The notes beneath the pieces were generated by a model. It ran no database searches. It was not told the DNA's origin and worked only from the letters and a program-made list of their open reading frames with translations. DNA of 8,406 nucleotides from contig JAOZMQ010000119.1 of assembly GCA_029934195.1 (NCBI GenBank), positions 1-8,406 of the forward strand, written 5' to 3'. The DNA comes from Candidatus Cloacimonadota bacterium (GTDB lineage: Bacteria; Cloacimonadota; Cloacimonadia; Cloacimonadales; JAOZMQ01). This document shows, piece after piece, positions 6,331-8,406 of this stretch. The translations under genes and the position numbers were made by a program. Numbering within the stretch: position 1 is the stretch's first letter; the number at the start of each line of letters is the position of its first letter.

Positions 6331-6485
6331 GAAATATTGAAATTGGAACAAAAAAAGCATTAACTACAGAAACCTATCAAATTTTAAAATTATGCAAATA
6401 ATTTGAAGAAAAAAGAGAATGTTTGACATTAATTGATAAGATATTTTTTTTGAAAAAATTTTATAATAAACGTGGAGGTTTATTT

Positions 6486-7475
6486 ATGACATCAAAGGTA
6501 ATTAAAATAGTCGTCTTAATAGCAATCCTTTTTACATTTTCAGTATTGGTTGCACAAGAGACATCGGAACAAAAAGCGAATAAAGCTGCTAATAGTGGAG
6601 ATGAGCTTTACGGAAAAAATGATTTTAATGGTGCTGGCAGTATGTATAAAACTGCTTATGCAAATTATGTGAAATTTATGAAAGAAAATGATCTCCCATC
6701 TGATGAGAGAATTTCTAAGATGATTGACAATATGCTTGCTTCATTTGGACAAGCTGAAAATTGGAATGAATATGTTTTTGCTTTAAAAGAAAAACAAAAA
6801 TTAAATCCTTCAGATTGGGATAATGCAAAAACGATTGCTAAAATCTTAAATAAAAAGCTCAATGATATTCCGGCTGCTATAGAATTTCTTAAAAAATTTA
6901 ACTCTCTAAAAAGAAATGCGAATGCTGAGAATATGATTGGTAAATATTATAAAGAAAATGGTGATAAAAAATCAGCTATAGAATGGTATAGAAAATCTTT
7001 TGAGTTAAAGCCAAAGGCAAAAACAATTAAGTATATTGCACAAATGCAAATTGAAATTGGCGACATTAATGCAGCCATAAAAACATACCAAGAATTTCTT
7101 GGAACTAATCCACCTCAAAAAGATAAAATCCGTACTTATTCAAATTTAGCATCTCTTTATGATAAAACTGATAATCTTCTTTTGATGGCTGTAAATCTTG
7201 AAAAAGCTGTAAGTCTAAAGTACAATAAAAAATTTGTTCAAAAACTTCTTGTAACTTATTATGATTTAAAAAACTCTAAAAGTGCTTTGGAAAAGGTCAA
7301 ACAACTTATTAGTCACAATGATTATTTGAACCACGCATATTATTATCGTGCAACAATTGCTTATGAAAATGGTGACAAAAAAGCTGCACTCAAGGATTTT
7401 GAACGCATAACAGAAGACAAAACCTATGGGAAAATTGCAAGAGATTTTGTAAAAAGTATTAAATCGGAGTTGTAG
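6486..7475 (+). CDS. Exported TPR-repeat protein
   Basis: A 329-residue protein with a cleavable Sec signal. The basic start MTSKVIK is followed by a hydrophobic stretch to about residue 20 and a probable cut after VLVA, before QETSEQ. The mature part is helical and built on tetratricopeptide repeats. One covers about 146-177 (IGKYYKENGDKKSAIEWYRK, then SFELKP), the next about 180-211 (IAQMQIEIGDINAAIKTYQE), a weaker one about 216-250 (LASLYDKTDNLLLMAVNLEK), and a last one about 275-310 (YYYRATIAYENGDKKAALKD). The region before residue 145 is likely degenerate repeats. Such proteins act as periplasmic or outer-membrane scaffolds; no partner can be named. GGAGG at 6474-6478 lies 7 bases before ATG 6486, so the in-frame TTG at 6423 is not the start. 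The next gene begins 1 base after its stop, so the two probably work together. Confidence 0.8.
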   Translation: MTSKVIKIVVLIAILFTFSVLVAQETSEQKANKAANSGDELYGKNDFNGAGSMYKTAYANYVKFMKENDLPSDERISKMIDNMLASFGQAENWNEYVFALKEKQKLNPSDWDNAKTIAKILNKKLNDIPAAIEFLKKFNSLKRNANAENMIGKYYKENGDKKSAIEWYRKSFELKPKAKTIKYIAQMQIEIGDINAAIKTYQEFLGTNPPQKDKIRTYSNLASLYDKTDNLLLMAVNLEKAVSLKYNKKFVQKLLVTYYDLKNSKSALEKVKQLISHNDYLNHAYYYRATIAYENGDKKAALKDFERITEDKTYGKIARDFVKSIKSEL

Positions 7476-7476
7476 A

Positions 7477-8154
7477 ATGAAAAATGTTTTTATCATATTC
7501 TTGTTTTCAATGATTTTTGTAGCTGGTTGTGATTCTCGTAGTGGAGCAGGAGTTCCCAAAATGATAGTGAATACTACGTCACCAATAATTTATAATGAAG
7601 CTGCTTCAAATATGGACGATTGTGAAATAGTTATTCAACTTGAAGGTGATCAAGCAAAAATCGAAGAGACAAAAATTAATCTTGAATATGATAATGCATT
7701 TGGCTTAATTATAGGTTCTGCAAGTGATAAATATGTTTATACAGATTCTTTAGGAAAAGCAACTTTTACTTTTAAAACAAAGGAAGATGTTGTTGAAATA
7801 GTAAATATTACAGCAACAATGGATTCTTATATTACTGTTTCAGAAGTTATTAATGTTTCAGTTTTAGATGTTCCTGATATTCATCTTTCCGGTAATCCAA
7901 ACCAAAATAGTGGTACAAATGCAATAATAAATATCTCTCTTTCAAGTGAATCAGAAAACATTGGTGAACAAAATTTATCTGTTGAAATTTTCTTCAATGA
8001 TGATAAATTTAGCAACAATGACATAACCACCGATAGTGAAGGTAAATCTGTTTTCACTTTCACAGATTCAGAAGGAGGAGGTTCTTATTTTGTTAGAATC
8101 TTCTTACCTGAATTTGAGTACAAAGCACAAACATTTGCAGTTGATTTTATATAG
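7477..8154 (+). CDS. Lipoprotein with two Ig-like (Big-1-like) modules
   Basis: A 225-residue lipoprotein. After MKN and a hydrophobic core comes the lipobox VAGC, with C18 the lipidated residue. The mature N-terminus is CDSRSGAG, a short Gly/Ser linker. Two similar beta-rich modules follow, about 47-133 and 134-225. Each contains the marker TDS-x-GK followed by FTF (TDSLGKATFTF at 89-99; TDSEGKSVFTF at 185-195), the pattern seen near the end of bacterial Ig-like group 1 domains of invasin and intimin type. I assign the fold by this pattern only. Asp follows the Cys, which in enteric bacteria favours inner-membrane retention, but that rule need not hold here. GGAG at 7466-7469, inside the end of the TPR gene, lies 7 bases before ATG 7477, giving translational linkage. 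A strong terminator follows. The probable role is envelope or surface-attached binding, perhaps with the TPR protein; function unknown. Confidence 0.75.
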   Translation: MKNVFIIFLFSMIFVAGCDSRSGAGVPKMIVNTTSPIIYNEAASNMDDCEIVIQLEGDQAKIEETKINLEYDNAFGLIIGSASDKYVYTDSLGKATFTFKTKEDVVEIVNITATMDSYITVSEVINVSVLDVPDIHLSGNPNQNSGTNAIINISLSSESENIGEQNLSVEIFFNDDKFSNNDITTDSEGKSVFTFTDSEGGGSYFVRIFLPEFEYKAQTFAVDFI

Positions 8155-8162
8155 TATTATAA

Positions 8163-8220
8163 ATGAGTAAGATGGTATAGAATTATTATAATTTACCTCC
8201 ATCTTACTCATAATTTTTTT
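8163..8220. terminator. Strong hairpin terminator between convergent genes
   Basis: ATGAGTAAGATGG (8163-8175) and CCATCTTACTCAT (8199-8211) pair perfectly over 13 bases around a 23-base AT-rich loop. AATTTTTTT (8212-8220) then follows on the plus strand, so it ends the TPR/lipoprotein transcript 8 bases after the lipoprotein stop. The Rpn-type gene on the minus strand stops at 8219, inside the T-run. The same stem, with a weaker U-rich tail on that side, could also end its transcript. Confidence 0.88.
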
Positions 8221-8406
8221 AATAGCTTCTTAACCTATTTATCTCATCAATCGTTAATCCTAATTTTTTGCTGATAGTTTCATTATCTAAAATGTCTAAT
8301 AATTTTTTTGCAATTTCTAATTTTTCAGCAAGTTTCCCTTTTTCAATTCCTATTTTTTCACCTTCCAATTTTCCTTTTTTGATACCAAGTTTTTCACCTT
8401 CCAATT
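8219..8406 (-). CDS. C-terminus of an Rpn-family (PD-(D/E)XK) nuclease / putative transposase, 5' part outside window
   Basis: The frame is open to the right edge and stops at TAA (8221-8219). About 62 residues are visible; the apparent TTG start at 8404 is just an internal Leu codon. The tail is built of 12-residue charged repeats, LEGEKLGIKKGK and LEGEKIGIEKGK, followed by LAEKLEIAKKLL and the closing segment ETISKKLGLTIDEINRLR. This combination of a Gly/Lys/Glu heptad-like linker and a small terminal helix resembling a helix-turn-helix is typical of the C-terminus of Rpn/PDDEXK_2 family proteins. These are widespread, often multicopy nucleases linked to recombination and historically annotated as transposases. 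The nuclease core itself is not in view, so the family call rests on the tail alone. It converges on the lipoprotein gene across a shared terminator. Confidence 0.6.
   Translation of the reverse strand, partial: LEGEKLGIKKGKLEGEKIGIEKGKLAEKLEIAKKLLDILDNETISKKLGLTIDEINRLRSY
8333..8404 (-). repeat. Two 36-bp in-frame repeats in the Rpn-type gene
   Basis: Copies at 8333-8368 and 8369-8404 agree at about 30 of 36 bases and encode the 12-residue units LEGEK[IL]GI[EK]KGK. The array may continue past the right edge. Being in multiples of three, gain or loss of a copy would change the linker length without breaking the frame. Confidence 0.75.

Noticed and set aside
6423..6467. TTGACA (6423-6428) with TATAAT (6462-6467) as a promoter for the TPR gene.
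   Set aside because: The gap is 33 bases, about twice what a sigma-70 promoter allows. The TATAAT alone would put the start of RNA almost on the ribosome site.
6423..6488. TTG at 6423 as an earlier start of the TPR gene.
   Set aside because: It would add 21 residues ahead of a clean signal peptide and has no ribosome site. GGAGG at 6474-6478 matches ATG 6486.

Overview
This is an AT-rich window (roughly 30% GC by eye) from a Gram-negative bacterium. The Gram-negative call rests on an LptF/LptG-type lipopolysaccharide export permease, a Sec-exported TPR protein and a lipobox-bearing lipoprotein. Base composition, the style of the intergenic repeats and the Rpn-type gene recall uncultured anaerobes of the FCB group, such as Cloacimonadota. 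That placement is an inference and not proven by anything here.

Left part (1-1092): the tail of an unrecognised protein ends at 187 and is followed by a strong hairpin terminator. Then comes the 5' part of a DDE transposase gene (IS4-like) that breaks off after the first catalytic Asp block, leaving a dead insertion-sequence remnant. A different open frame runs from the break to a TAATG overlap with the next gene.

Middle (1093-5254): lptG (LPS export), a spacer carrying a nested repeat element with terminal inverted repeats, a two-part CgeB-type glycosyltransferase with a MAF-like N-terminal region, and 7 bases later a short, N-terminally reduced transcription termination factor Rho. The 332-base spacer after rho has no convincing gene. 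It holds a small hairpin, three tandem 15-bp repeats and a second copy of the inverted-repeat end seen in the earlier spacer.

Right part (5587-8406): a TtcA-like PP-loop/iron-sulfur tRNA thiolation enzyme, then a tight two-gene unit of an exported TPR protein and a lipoprotein with two Ig-like (Big-1-like) modules. A 13-bp-stem terminator separates this unit from a convergent Rpn-family (PD-(D/E)XK) gene, of which only the repetitive C-terminus is in the window.

lptG, the glycosyltransferase, the TPR protein and the lipoprotein all concern the cell envelope. Rho and the TtcA-like protein are RNA-information genes. I see no CRISPR array, rRNA, tRNA or complete mobile element, and no recognisable defence system. 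The most notable items are the compact Rho with a weakened primary RNA-binding site, the nested intergenic repeats, and the uncharacterised TPR/lipoprotein pair.
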